Shown piece after piece: positions 1 to 5,082 of a stretch of DNA of 5,082 bases (position 1 is its first letter; each line of letters begins with the position of its first letter). A program made the translations under genes and the position numbers. Source of the stretch: DATELY01 sp035276085 (GTDB lineage Bacteria > Pseudomonadota > Gammaproteobacteria > Steroidobacterales > Steroidobacteraceae); contig DATELY010000257.1 in NCBI GenBank assembly GCA_035276085.1, positions 1-5,082 on the forward strand. Reading direction: 5' to 3'. The notes under the pieces were generated by a model, which did no database searches, was not told where the DNA came from, and saw only the letters and a list, made by a program, of their open reading frames with translations.

Positions 1-462
1 CAAGCCTCTCGCGGCAGTCGATTGGGCGCCGCGTCGCTCGATGCGCTGGTCGGCTTCGTGGTCGGCTTGCCCATTCTGTATTCCGTGATACCCGCGGCGA
101 TTCAAGGCCGCGGCAATCCGTCGGAGATGAGCTCGCTCATCATGGCGTCGATGATCGGCGGCGCGGCTGCGCTGTCGGGCGTCTTGGCAATCGCCTGGAT
201 CGTGATCACGTTCATCCTGGTGAAGCGCAACTCGCAGACGATCGGCAAGAAGATCGTCGGGATCAAGGTCGCGCGCTCCGATGGCTCGCATGCGTCCCTG
301 GGGCGCATCTTCTGGTTGCGCAATGTCGTGAACGCGCTGCCGGCGGTGATTCCGTTCGTCGGTAACTTCTATAGCCTGATCGATCATCTCTTCATCTTTG
401 GCGGCAAGCGCCAATGCCTGCACGACAAGATCGCCGATACGATCGTCGTCAGGGCTGCGTGA
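1..462 (+). CDS. RDD family membrane protein (5' end missing)
   Basis: The frame is open from the first base (QASRGSRLGAASLDALV...), so the TTG at 22 is almost certainly internal and the real start lies upstream of the window. 153 residues are visible, ending at TGA 460-462. The RDD signature is present: Arg7 followed by Asp14 at the start of the first membrane helix (about 14-32). A second hydrophobic segment spans about 47-72 and a third about 107-133. Between them is the family's GKKIVGIKV segment, and the C-terminus has the typical RQCLHDKIADTIVV ending. RDD proteins are small inner-membrane proteins of mostly unknown function; some have been linked to ion or solute exchange, but nothing here shows a substrate. 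The 3' end overlaps the next gene by 4 nt, so the two are probably co-translated. It lacks the long C-terminal tail of its neighbour. The family call is firm; the function is unknown. Confidence 0.88.
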   Translation, partial: QASRGSRLGAASLDALVGFVVGLPILYSVIPAAIQGRGNPSEMSSLIMASMIGGAAALSGVLAIAWIVITFILVKRNSQTIGKKIVGIKVARSDGSHASLGRIFWLRNVVNALPAVIPFVGNFYSLIDHLFIFGGKRQCLHDKIADTIVVRAA

Positions 463-1160
463 GCCCGGACGTCCTCGACACGGTCGTCGCGGCGGAAACG
501 CCGGAGGGCATCGCCATCGAGCTGCGGCCGGCGGGACTGCCGGTCCGCTTCTACGCGTACTCACTCGACCTGCTCATTCGCACGATGCTGCTGCTCGGGC
601 TGCTCATCGTGACCTCGCCCCTCGGTCGCATGGGTGTCGGACTCGCGCTCATCGTCGCGTTCGTGCTGGAGTGGTTCTATCCCGTGGCGTTCGAGTTGAG
701 CCGCTGGGGTTCGACGCCCGGCAAGCGCGCCTTCGGTTTGAAAGTGGTGATGGATAACGGCTTGCCAGTCACGCCGGCCGCGTCGGTTGCGCGGAATCTT
801 TTGCGCACCGTCGACTTCATGCCGCTGCTCTACGGTTTCGGCATGGTCAGCATGCTGCTGCGGTCCGATTTCAAACGGCTGGGCGATCTCGCTGCGGGAA
901 CGCTCGTGGTCTATGAGCCCAAACGCAGCGCGGCGCCGAAGCTGCCTGAAGTGGAGCCGTTGGCTCCGGTGCGGCCATTGGCGCCACGCGATCAAGCGGC
1001 GGTCATCGCGCTCGCGACGCGTGCACCGCGGCTGACGCCCGAACGCCTGGATGAACTGGCCGCCCTGGCTGCCAGCATCGCAGGAACGTCCAGCAACGAT
1101 CCGCAGGCGACCGCACGCGTGCTGGCGGTGGCGCAGTGGTTGTTGGGGCGCCGCACATGA
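459..1160 (+). CDS. RDD family membrane protein
   Basis: I choose GTG 459, which overlaps the upstream TGA as GTGA. The in-frame ATG at 414 would add 15 residues that are only out-of-frame RDD1 coding sequence. The product is 233 residues. A short cytosolic lead (AAETPEGIAIELRPAG) precedes the RDD core: Arg30 and Asp37, hydrophobic helices at about 38-55, 58-80 and 118-134, the loop STPGKRAFGLKVV at 85-97, and the closing KRLGDLAAGTLVVY at 139-152 with Asp143. After residue 153 comes a Pro-rich linker, then a soluble tail with predicted helices (LTPERLDELAALAASI and RVLAVAQWLLGRR), probably cytoplasmic. That tail suits docking to a partner, but this is inference. No strong Shine-Dalgarno lies before the start, so initiation probably depends on coupling to the gene before it. 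In this context it is likely a membrane subunit of a MoxR-associated complex; the molecular role is unknown. Confidence 0.9.
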   Translation: MSPDVLDTVVAAETPEGIAIELRPAGLPVRFYAYSLDLLIRTMLLLGLLIVTSPLGRMGVGLALIVAFVLEWFYPVAFELSRWGSTPGKRAFGLKVVMDNGLPVTPAASVARNLLRTVDFMPLLYGFGMVSMLLRSDFKRLGDLAAGTLVVYEPKRSAAPKLPEVEPLAPVRPLAPRDQAAVIALATRAPRLTPERLDELAALAASIAGTSSNDPQATARVLAVAQWLLGRRT

Positions 1161-2131
1161 CGCCGCTGCTGTTCGAGCAGCGCCATGGAGCCGATTGGGA
1201 AGAGCTCGAGCAGTGGCTCGCTCAGTTGCGTGGCGCTGCGAAGCGTAGCCGTAAGACCCCCGTGCAAGGCGAGCGCTTCGCCGCGCTGTATCGGCGTGCG
1301 TGCGAGCAGCTGGCATTGGCCAGAGCGCGTTCGTATCCCGCTTACATGATCGAGCGGCTGGAGCACCTCACGGCCGATGCGCATCAAGTCATCTACGCGC
1401 GTCAGCAGTTCGGTGTGACGCGACTGCGAGCGCTCTTCGCGCAAGAGTTTCCGCGCGCGGTGAGAACGCATGGGCTGTATGTCGGGATCGCATTGGCCGT
1501 GTTCGGCGTGCCGACGCTGGTGCTCGGCGTGTTGGTGTATCTGCGTCCGGAGCTCGTGCTCTCGGTGGTGGATCCGTCGCAGGCCGCGCAGTTCGAACAG
1601 ATGTATTCGCCCGCGGCCCAGGCGATCGGCCGACGCACGGCCGAGACGGATTGGATGATGTTCGGCTTCTACATCAAGAACAACATCGGCATCGCCTTCC
1701 AATGTTTCGCGAGCGGCATCCTGTTTGGCGTGGGCAGCCTGTTCTACATGGCGTACAACGGTGCGTTGGGCGGTGCCATCGCCGGCTATGTCACCGAACG
1801 TGGCTACGGCGAAACGTTCTACTCGTTCGTGGTCACGCACGCAGCCTTCGAGCTCACGGCGATCGTGCTGGCCGGTGCCGCGGGATTGCGATTGGGTCAT
1901 GCCCTGCTCGCGCCGGGCCGCTACACCCGCAAACAGGCGTTGGTGCTCGCGTCCAGGGAAGCGGTGGTGCTCGTGTATGGCATCACGTTCATGTTGCTCA
2001 TTGCCGCTGCCATCGAAGCCTTCTGGTCTTCGGCGCAATGGATTCCGCCGTGGGTGAAGTACGCAGTGGCTGCGCTGTGCTGGACGGCCGTGCTCAGCTA
2101 TCTATGCCTGCAGGGTCGCCGTGCAAGTTGA
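1157..2131 (+). CDS. SpoIIM-family (stage II sporulation protein M-like) membrane protein
   Basis: The start is ATG 1157, overlapping the upstream TGA as ATGA; a GTG at 1136 in frame would overlap more and is less likely. The product is 324 residues. A soluble helical N-terminal region of about 100 residues (FAALYRRACEQLALARARSY, then a YARQQF segment) is followed by five hydrophobic stretches at about 106-130, 169-212, 221-251, 268-287 and 296-315. The SpoIIM core is clear: FYIKNNIGIAF (171-181, paired Asn175/Asn176), then the Gly-rich SGILFGVGSLF, AYNGALGG around Asn201, and THAAFELTAIVLAGAAGLRLG with His228 and Glu232. In spore formers SpoIIM belongs to the engulfment machinery. Proteobacterial members occur beside RDD, DUF58 and MoxR genes and have nothing to do with sporulation. 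The His-containing motif reads HAAFE where the spore-former form is, from memory, nearer PHG..E. The family call is firm; the function here is inferred only from neighbours. Confidence 0.92.
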   Translation: MTPLLFEQRHGADWEELEQWLAQLRGAAKRSRKTPVQGERFAALYRRACEQLALARARSYPAYMIERLEHLTADAHQVIYARQQFGVTRLRALFAQEFPRAVRTHGLYVGIALAVFGVPTLVLGVLVYLRPELVLSVVDPSQAAQFEQMYSPAAQAIGRRTAETDWMMFGFYIKNNIGIAFQCFASGILFGVGSLFYMAYNGALGGAIAGYVTERGYGETFYSFVVTHAAFELTAIVLAGAAGLRLGHALLAPGRYTRKQALVLASREAVVLVYGITFMLLIAAAIEAFWSSAQWIPPWVKYAVAALCWTAVLSYLCLQGRRAS

Positions 2132-2852
2132 GGCGTTTGCGATTCGACTGCGCCCGCGAGGTCACTGGGAAGCGGCGGATCTTGGCGTGCGCCTGTGTCA
2201 GCGCAACGCGCGTTCCGTGTTCGCCTGTTATTGGCTCGTGGCCGTGCCGATGACGCTCCTGTCGCTCGCGACGTTCGAGATTGCCGACTGGTTGCCGATG
2301 ACCGTGCTGTGGTGGTCGAAGCCGTGGCTCGACCGCACGATCCTGTTCGTGTTGTCACGGGCCGCGTTCGGCGTGCAGTCGACGCCGCTCGATGTCTGGC
2401 GGGCGCAGAGGGACGTCTGGTGGCGTCAGTTCCTCGGCACATGGACAGTGCGGCGGCTGTGCCCCTGGCGTTCGCTCACGCAGCCGGTGCATCAACTCGA
2501 AGGTCTCGACCTGAGCATGCGCCGCAAGCGCGCTGCGTTGATTCGCCGCGGGCGTGGCGGCGCAGGTACCCTGCTCACGAGCGTCTATGGATCGATCGAG
2601 TTCACGCTGATGGTGGCGCTCGTCTCGTTTGCATTCTGGTTTGCGCCCACGGGCCATGAGCCGCAGCTCTCTTCGCTGTTCACGGGCGAGACCGAGCGCG
2701 TGTGGCAGATGGTCTTCGCGGTGTGCTACGCGCTCGTCGTCGGGTTCCTCGAACCCTTCTATGTGGCATCCGGATTCGCGATGTACCTGAATCGCCGCGT
2801 GGAACTCGAAGCCTGGGACATCGAACAGGAGTTCAGACGTGCTTTCGGCTGA
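2121..2852 (+). CDS. Uncharacterised multi-pass membrane protein of the MoxR/SpoIIM/DUF4129 cluster
   Basis: GTG 2121 is preceded by AGGG (2112-2115) at 5 nt spacing and overlaps the SpoIIM-like gene by 11 nt. The product is 243 residues, with no named domain that I recognise. It opens with IRLRPRGHWEAADLGVRL, then a hydrophobic helix at about 32-52, a conserved-looking WWSKPWLDR at 64-72, and a hydrophobic LFVLSRAAFG. A basic middle region contains QLEGLDLSMRRKRAALIRRG (125-144). Two further hydrophobic spans lie at about 156-175 and 194-223, the latter containing LEPFYVASGF. It ends in LNRRVELEAWDIEQEFRR. From memory, proteins with this WEA.DLG...WW.KP...R...EAWDIE pattern occur in pseudomonads as the N-terminal half of a longer protein that ends in DUF4129. 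If so, this gene and the next are two halves of one functional unit. It is probably an inner-membrane component of the same complex. The gene is certain; the function is unknown. Confidence 0.85.
   Translation: MQVEAFAIRLRPRGHWEAADLGVRLCQRNARSVFACYWLVAVPMTLLSLATFEIADWLPMTVLWWSKPWLDRTILFVLSRAAFGVQSTPLDVWRAQRDVWWRQFLGTWTVRRLCPWRSLTQPVHQLEGLDLSMRRKRAALIRRGRGGAGTLLTSVYGSIEFTLMVALVSFAFWFAPTGHEPQLSSLFTGETERVWQMVFAVCYALVVGFLEPFYVASGFAMYLNRRVELEAWDIEQEFRRAFG
2827..2831 (+). promoter_or_regulatory. Shine-Dalgarno site for the upstream DUF4129 start (GTG 2839)
   Basis: AGGAG lies 7 nt before GTG 2839, inside the last codons of the upstream gene (Gln-Glu-Phe). Spacing and match are good and favour the longer DUF4129 form, but the bases are also needed to encode the upstream protein, so the match could be coincidental. 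Confidence 0.5.
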
Positions 2853-3654
2853 ACGAAAAGCCTCCCGAGCGCGATTTCCCATTCCCTCCCTTGCGAAGCC
2901 CCTCGTCAGGGGTTCCGAAGCGGCTCGGGGGAGGGCCAGGGTGGGGGTCTTCAGCGCAGCAATCCTGGCCCTGCTCCTCTGCACGCATCCCTCGCACGCA
3001 AACCCACCACACCCCACCGAACCCCAAATCCAAACCGCCCTCCAACACCTCAAATCCGATCCCAATCTCGCCAGCGAGCGCCAAACCAAAACACTGAAGT
3101 GGCGCGAGCGCGGCTCCAAGCACCCCTCCAGCACACCCGACTGGCTGGCAGACTTCTTCTACTGGCTGGCCCAATCGATCCGCTGGCTGATGTGGATCGT
3201 CATCGCACTGCTCGTGATCGGCCTCGGCGTGCTGATCATCCGCCGCCTCAAGCACCTCGAACGTTCACCGCGCACCGGAGCGCTCGACCTGCCCACACAC
3301 GTGCGCGATCTCGATATTCGCCCGGAGAGCCTGCCCGATGACATCGGTGCAACCGCGCTCGCGCTGTGGAATGAAGGGCAGCGACGCGCGGCGCTGGCAC
3401 TGCTGTATCGCGGCCTGCTGTCGCGCCTCGTTCATGTCGATGCAGTGCCCATCAAAGCGTCGAGCACTGAAGGAGATTGTCTGCAGATGGTGGAGCAGCA
3501 TCTGTCGGAGCGACGGCTCGCGTATGCGAAGCAACTCGTCCGTGTGTGGCAGCGAGCGGTCTACGGCGCCCACGATCCGGAAAGCGAAGACGTGCGCGAC
3601 TTGTGCCTCGGTTTCGATGCGGAGGTCGGCGTGGAAGCACCGAGGTCCGCGTGA
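2839..3654 (+). CDS. DUF4129 domain-containing protein with N-terminal signal-like segment
   Basis: Annotated from GTG 2839, which has AGGAG at 2827-2831 (7 nt spacing) and overlaps the upstream gene by 14 nt. This gives 271 residues. An in-frame GTG at 2941, with GGAGG at 2930-2934, would give 237 residues and remove a 34-residue lead made mostly of palindromic repeat sequence rich in AGG, GGG and CGA codons. The start is therefore undecided. Next come a signal-like hydrophobic segment at 35-48, with possible cleavage after SHA at 52-54, and a Pro/Gln-rich stretch. A short exported region ends in a membrane helix at about 113-135, followed by basic RRLKHLER. The DUF4129 domain occupies about 170-245: LALWNEGQRRAALALLYRGLLSRL, then STEGD (209-213), then WQRAVYG (237-243). 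That topology would place DUF4129 in the cytoplasm, near MoxR. DUF4129 has no proven activity. The 3' end overlaps the DUF4350 gene by 4 nt. Confidence 0.85.
   Translation: MLSAERKASRARFPIPSLAKPLVRGSEAARGRARVGVFSAAILALLLCTHPSHANPPHPTEPQIQTALQHLKSDPNLASERQTKTLKWRERGSKHPSSTPDWLADFFYWLAQSIRWLMWIVIALLVIGLGVLIIRRLKHLERSPRTGALDLPTHVRDLDIRPESLPDDIGATALALWNEGQRRAALALLYRGLLSRLVHVDAVPIKASSTEGDCLQMVEQHLSERRLAYAKQLVRVWQRAVYGAHDPESEDVRDLCLGFDAEVGVEAPRSA
2878..2952 (+). repeat. Imperfect palindromic, dispersed-repeat-like element at the gene 4/DUF4129 junction
   Basis: The sequence folds on itself. CCCTCCC (2884-2890) pairs with GGGAGGG (2929-2935). Beyond a 3x3 internal loop, CCC (2878-2880) pairs with GGG (2939-2941). 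Inside are two small hairpins: CCCCT-CGTC-AGGGG (2899-2912) and CCGA-AGCGGC-TCGG (2915-2928). No U-tract follows, so it is not an intrinsic terminator. The wording, including the reverse-strand reading PHPGPPPSR, resembles families of short GC-rich repeats that sit between genes in many proteobacteria. Only one copy is visible, so repeat status is inferred; the palindrome is seen directly. Outer boundaries are approximate. Confidence 0.6.
2930..2934 (+). promoter_or_regulatory. Alternative Shine-Dalgarno site for the shorter DUF4129 start (GTG 2941)
   Basis: GGAGG lies 6 nt before the in-frame GTG at 2941. Those five bases are within the right arm of the palindrome, paired with 2885-2889, and the first G of the start codon also falls in the outer stem. 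If folded, the site would be hidden; if open, it is nearly ideal. Confidence 0.4.
3001..3060 (+). other. C-rich, G-poor stretch inside the DUF4129 gene
   Basis: By direct count these 60 bases hold 31 C and only 3 G, against a GC-rich background with plenty of G. They encode the Pro/Gln-rich segment just after the signal-like helix (NPPHPTEPQIQTALQHLKSD). Codons end mainly in C or A, unlike the flanking genes. C-rich, G-poor and weakly structured RNA is the general profile of Rho-loading sites, but no function is shown here. Confidence 0.45.
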
Positions 3655-4868
3655 ACAGAACGAATGTGCTGACGGCGCTTGCGGTACTCGGTGCCATCGC
3701 GCTCGTCATCTGGATCGCGCGCAACACGTACTGGGACGACGTGAAAGTGCCGCAACCGTTGCGCGGCGACGCAGCCACCAATCCTTTCTATGCAGCCGAG
3801 CACTTCGCGCGTTCCCTGGGCGCGAACACCCGACGGCCGAAGCATGTTCGATCCCTGTCTCGCGACAGCGATGTGCTGGTCCTCGCCAATTGGAACTGGA
3901 GCCTGATCCCCAGTCGGCGCCTCACGATCGAGCGATGGGTGGAGAATGGCGGACGACTGGTGCTCGATGGCCGCCTGGTGGAAAGCGATACGCGGTTGCG
4001 TGACTGGTCGGGTTTATCGCGGGCACGCGTGCTGGCGGGTGGCAAGCCGGTGGGCAGTGCCGATGCGGAATCGATCGATGAAGTGGAGAACGGTTGCGGA
4101 CCGATCACGATCAAGCACGACGTCGAAGGTGTCAGCGGCGGGCGCCACGAGTATCGGGTGTGCACGCTGCCCGTTCTGCGCGCGCTGCTCAGCAAGCGTG
4201 AGCCGCAATGGTCGTTGGTGGACGGTGAGGGCTATCAGGCGGTTCGTGTTCCTGTCGGGCGCGGCAGCGTCACGTGGTTGAATGCAGCGCCATTTCTCTA
4301 CCGTGACTTGATGGCTGCAGATCATGGGTTGCTGTTCGTGGCGGCAACGCAGCTGCAGGCAGGCGACACGATCATGTTCATGTCGGAGGAAGATCAGCTG
4401 TCGCTGCTGGCATTGATCTGGAAGCATGGCGCGCCGGTGGTGCTACTGCTGATTGCGTGGCTGGCGGCCGCACTGTGGCGCAGCGGCGTGCGCTTCGGTC
4501 CGTCCGCGCCGGTGGCGCTTCCCATCCGGCGCTCGTTGGCAGAACAGATCAGGGGCACGAGCGAGTTCACGCGCCGCTTCGGTGGCGGCCGTGCGTTGCA
4601 CGCAGCGGCCGTGCGTGCCGTGAATGAATCTGCCGAGCAATGCATCCCACGGTATTACTCGATGGATCCAGCGCACCGCTTCGATGCGTTGTCACGCTTG
4701 ACGGGAATCGATGCCGAGCGTCTCGCAGAGACCATCAACTATTCCGGCCCGCGATCACGCCATGAGCTGAAAAAGGCGCTGGAGCTCATCGAACACGTGC
4801 GTCGCCGCCTGGAAAGCAATTCACACCGCTCGACGATGAACACAGGAGAGACAGTGCATGGCAGTTGA
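3651..4868 (+). CDS. DUF4350 domain-containing membrane protein
   Basis: GTG 3651 overlaps the preceding TGA as GTGA and has GAGG at 3642-3645 (5 nt spacing). The open frame extends upstream to 3477, but that part only shadows DUF4129 coding sequence. The product is 405 residues. A membrane helix at about 7-23 is followed by a long region, probably periplasmic, with the DUF4350 pattern: NPFYAAEHFARSLG (44-57), DVLVLANWNWSLIPSRRL (74-91) and IERWVENGGRLVLDG (93-107). This resembles a Rossmann/GATase-like fold without an obvious catalytic residue. A second helix spans about 260-276. After it the cytosolic tail carries RFGPSAPVALPIRRSLAEQI (281-300), FTRRFGGGRALHAAAVRAV and a charged C-terminal helix, as usual in this family. 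Cys149 and Cys171 lie in the presumed periplasmic part and could form a disulfide. It probably acts as a membrane scaffold or sensor partner of the MoxR ATPase. The family call is firm; the role is inferred from context. Confidence 0.88.
   Translation: MNRTNVLTALAVLGAIALVIWIARNTYWDDVKVPQPLRGDAATNPFYAAEHFARSLGANTRRPKHVRSLSRDSDVLVLANWNWSLIPSRRLTIERWVENGGRLVLDGRLVESDTRLRDWSGLSRARVLAGGKPVGSADAESIDEVENGCGPITIKHDVEGVSGGRHEYRVCTLPVLRALLSKREPQWSLVDGEGYQAVRVPVGRGSVTWLNAAPFLYRDLMAADHGLLFVAATQLQAGDTIMFMSEEDQLSLLALIWKHGAPVVLLLIAWLAAALWRSGVRFGPSAPVALPIRRSLAEQIRGTSEFTRRFGGGRALHAAAVRAVNESAEQCIPRYYSMDPAHRFDALSRLTGIDAERLAETINYSGPRSRHELKKALELIEHVRRRLESNSHRSTMNTGETVHGS
4844..4848 (+). promoter_or_regulatory. 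Shine-Dalgarno site for the MoxR gene
   Basis: AGGAG, continuing as AGGAGAG, lies 9 nt before ATG 4858 within the last codons of the DUF4350 gene. It is one of the two best ribosome sites in the window and settles the MoxR start. MoxR is therefore probably also initiated independently and not only through coupling. Confidence 0.65.
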
Positions 4869-5082
4869 GAACGCGACGATCACGCGTGCCGCGGAACTCT
4901 TGGAACGACTGCGCACGACGATCGGCCAGGGCATGGTGGGCCAGACGGAGGTCGTGCAGCAGGTCATCGTGACACTGATGGCGTCGGGTCACGCGCTGAT
5001 CGAAGGGGTGCCCGGTCTCGGTAAGACGTTGCTCGTGCGCGCGTTGTCGCAAGCTTTGTCGCTGCAGTTCGCGCGCGTGCAA
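4858..5082 (+). CDS. MoxR-type AAA+ ATPase (3' end missing)
   Basis: ATG 4858 has AGGAG at 4844-4848 (9 nt spacing) and overlaps the DUF4350 gene by 11 nt. The frame stays open to the window end, giving 75 residues. An N-terminal helix (AAELLERLRTTIGQGMVGQ) leads into QTEVVQQVIVTLMASGHALIEG. The Walker A motif is intact at 50-57 (GVPGLGKT, Lys56, Thr57) and is followed by LLVRALSQALSLQFARVQ. The IGQ..VGQ...V......L...GH.L.EG.PG.GKT pattern is characteristic of the MoxR family, whose members are ATP-driven chaperone-like hexamers working with vWA/DUF58 partners, often in assembling or activating periplasmic or membrane enzymes. Walker B, sensor and arginine-finger regions lie outside the window and cannot be checked. 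As the only energy-coupling gene seen here, it is probably the motor for the membrane proteins encoded upstream. Confidence 0.93.
   Translation, partial: MAVENATITRAAELLERLRTTIGQGMVGQTEVVQQVIVTLMASGHALIEGVPGLGKTLLVRALSQALSLQFARVQ

Noticed and set aside
22..24. TTG as the start of the first RDD gene
   Set aside because: The frame is open upstream, and the RDD Arg lies at codon 7, before this TTG, so the codon is internal.
561..1316. - strand open frame (251 codons)
   Set aside because: Antisense shadow of RDD2 and the start of the SpoIIM-like gene; no recognisable protein features.
992..2038. Long - strand open frame (348 codons) opposite the RDD2 and SpoIIM-like genes
   Set aside because: It is antisense to well-supported genes. 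The translation is His/Arg/Gln-rich with no hydrophobic or domain pattern, as expected from the reverse of GC-rich coding DNA.
1300..2253. + strand open frame of 317 codons in another frame of the SpoIIM-like gene
   Set aside because: Arg/Ala/Gly-rich shadow translation; the overlapping frame shows a coherent SpoIIM core.
2884..2935. Palindrome as an intrinsic terminator
   Set aside because: There is no run of T after the stem; G-rich sequence follows, and coding continues in the same operon.
2355..3134. Long - strand open frame (259 codons) across the gene 4/DUF4129 junction
   Set aside because: It is antisense to real genes and low in complexity; its PTLALPR-type peptide comes from the palindrome, not from a protein family.
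1..5082. CRISPR array, tRNA or rRNA genes, insertion sequence, phage genes
   Set aside because: No regularly spaced direct repeats, cloverleaf sequences, rRNA motifs, transposase-like or phage-like frames are visible; coding is continuous on one strand.

Overview
This window is one tightly packed, single-strand stretch of seven + strand genes. It comes from a GC-rich Gram-negative bacterium, and nothing on the - strand looks real. The gene set and protein style suggest a gammaproteobacterium near the Xanthomonadales/Nevskiales (Steroidobacteraceae-like). That placement is an inference from remembered family members, not a search result.

Layout: (1) the 3' part of an RDD-family membrane protein (1-462, start lies upstream); (2) a second, different RDD protein (459-1160); (3) a SpoIIM-family (stage II sporulation protein M-like) multi-pass membrane protein (1157-2131); (4) a membrane protein with no domain I can name (2121-2852); (5) a DUF4129 protein with an N-terminal signal-like segment (2839-3654); (6) a DUF4350 protein anchored by two membrane helices (3651-4868); (7) the first 75 codons of a MoxR-type AAA+ ATPase with an intact Walker A motif (4858-5082, runs off the window). 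All six junctions overlap, by 4, 4, 11, 14, 4 and 11 nt, which implies one operon with translational coupling. If the DUF4129 gene starts at its alternative GTG, the fourth junction becomes an 88-nt gap. Four of the six visible starts are GTG. No promoter or terminator is visible, so the operon extends both ways. A DUF58 (von Willebrand-like) gene would be expected just downstream.

How the genes may work together: MoxR ATPases are thought to act as chaperone-like machines on vWA/DUF58 partners. The RDD, SpoIIM, DUF4129 and DUF4350 genes are recurrent companions and would form the membrane and periplasmic side of such a complex. The biochemical role of this complex is not established, and the sequence does not reveal a substrate.

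The one irregular spot is the junction of genes 4 and 5. A GC-rich imperfect palindrome (about 2878-2952), resembling a dispersed intergenic repeat, sits exactly where gene 4 ends and the DUF4129 gene begins. It creates an ambiguous start, carries a Shine-Dalgarno sequence inside a stem, and may mark where an ancestral fused gene was split. It is followed by a C-rich, almost G-free stretch (3001-3060).
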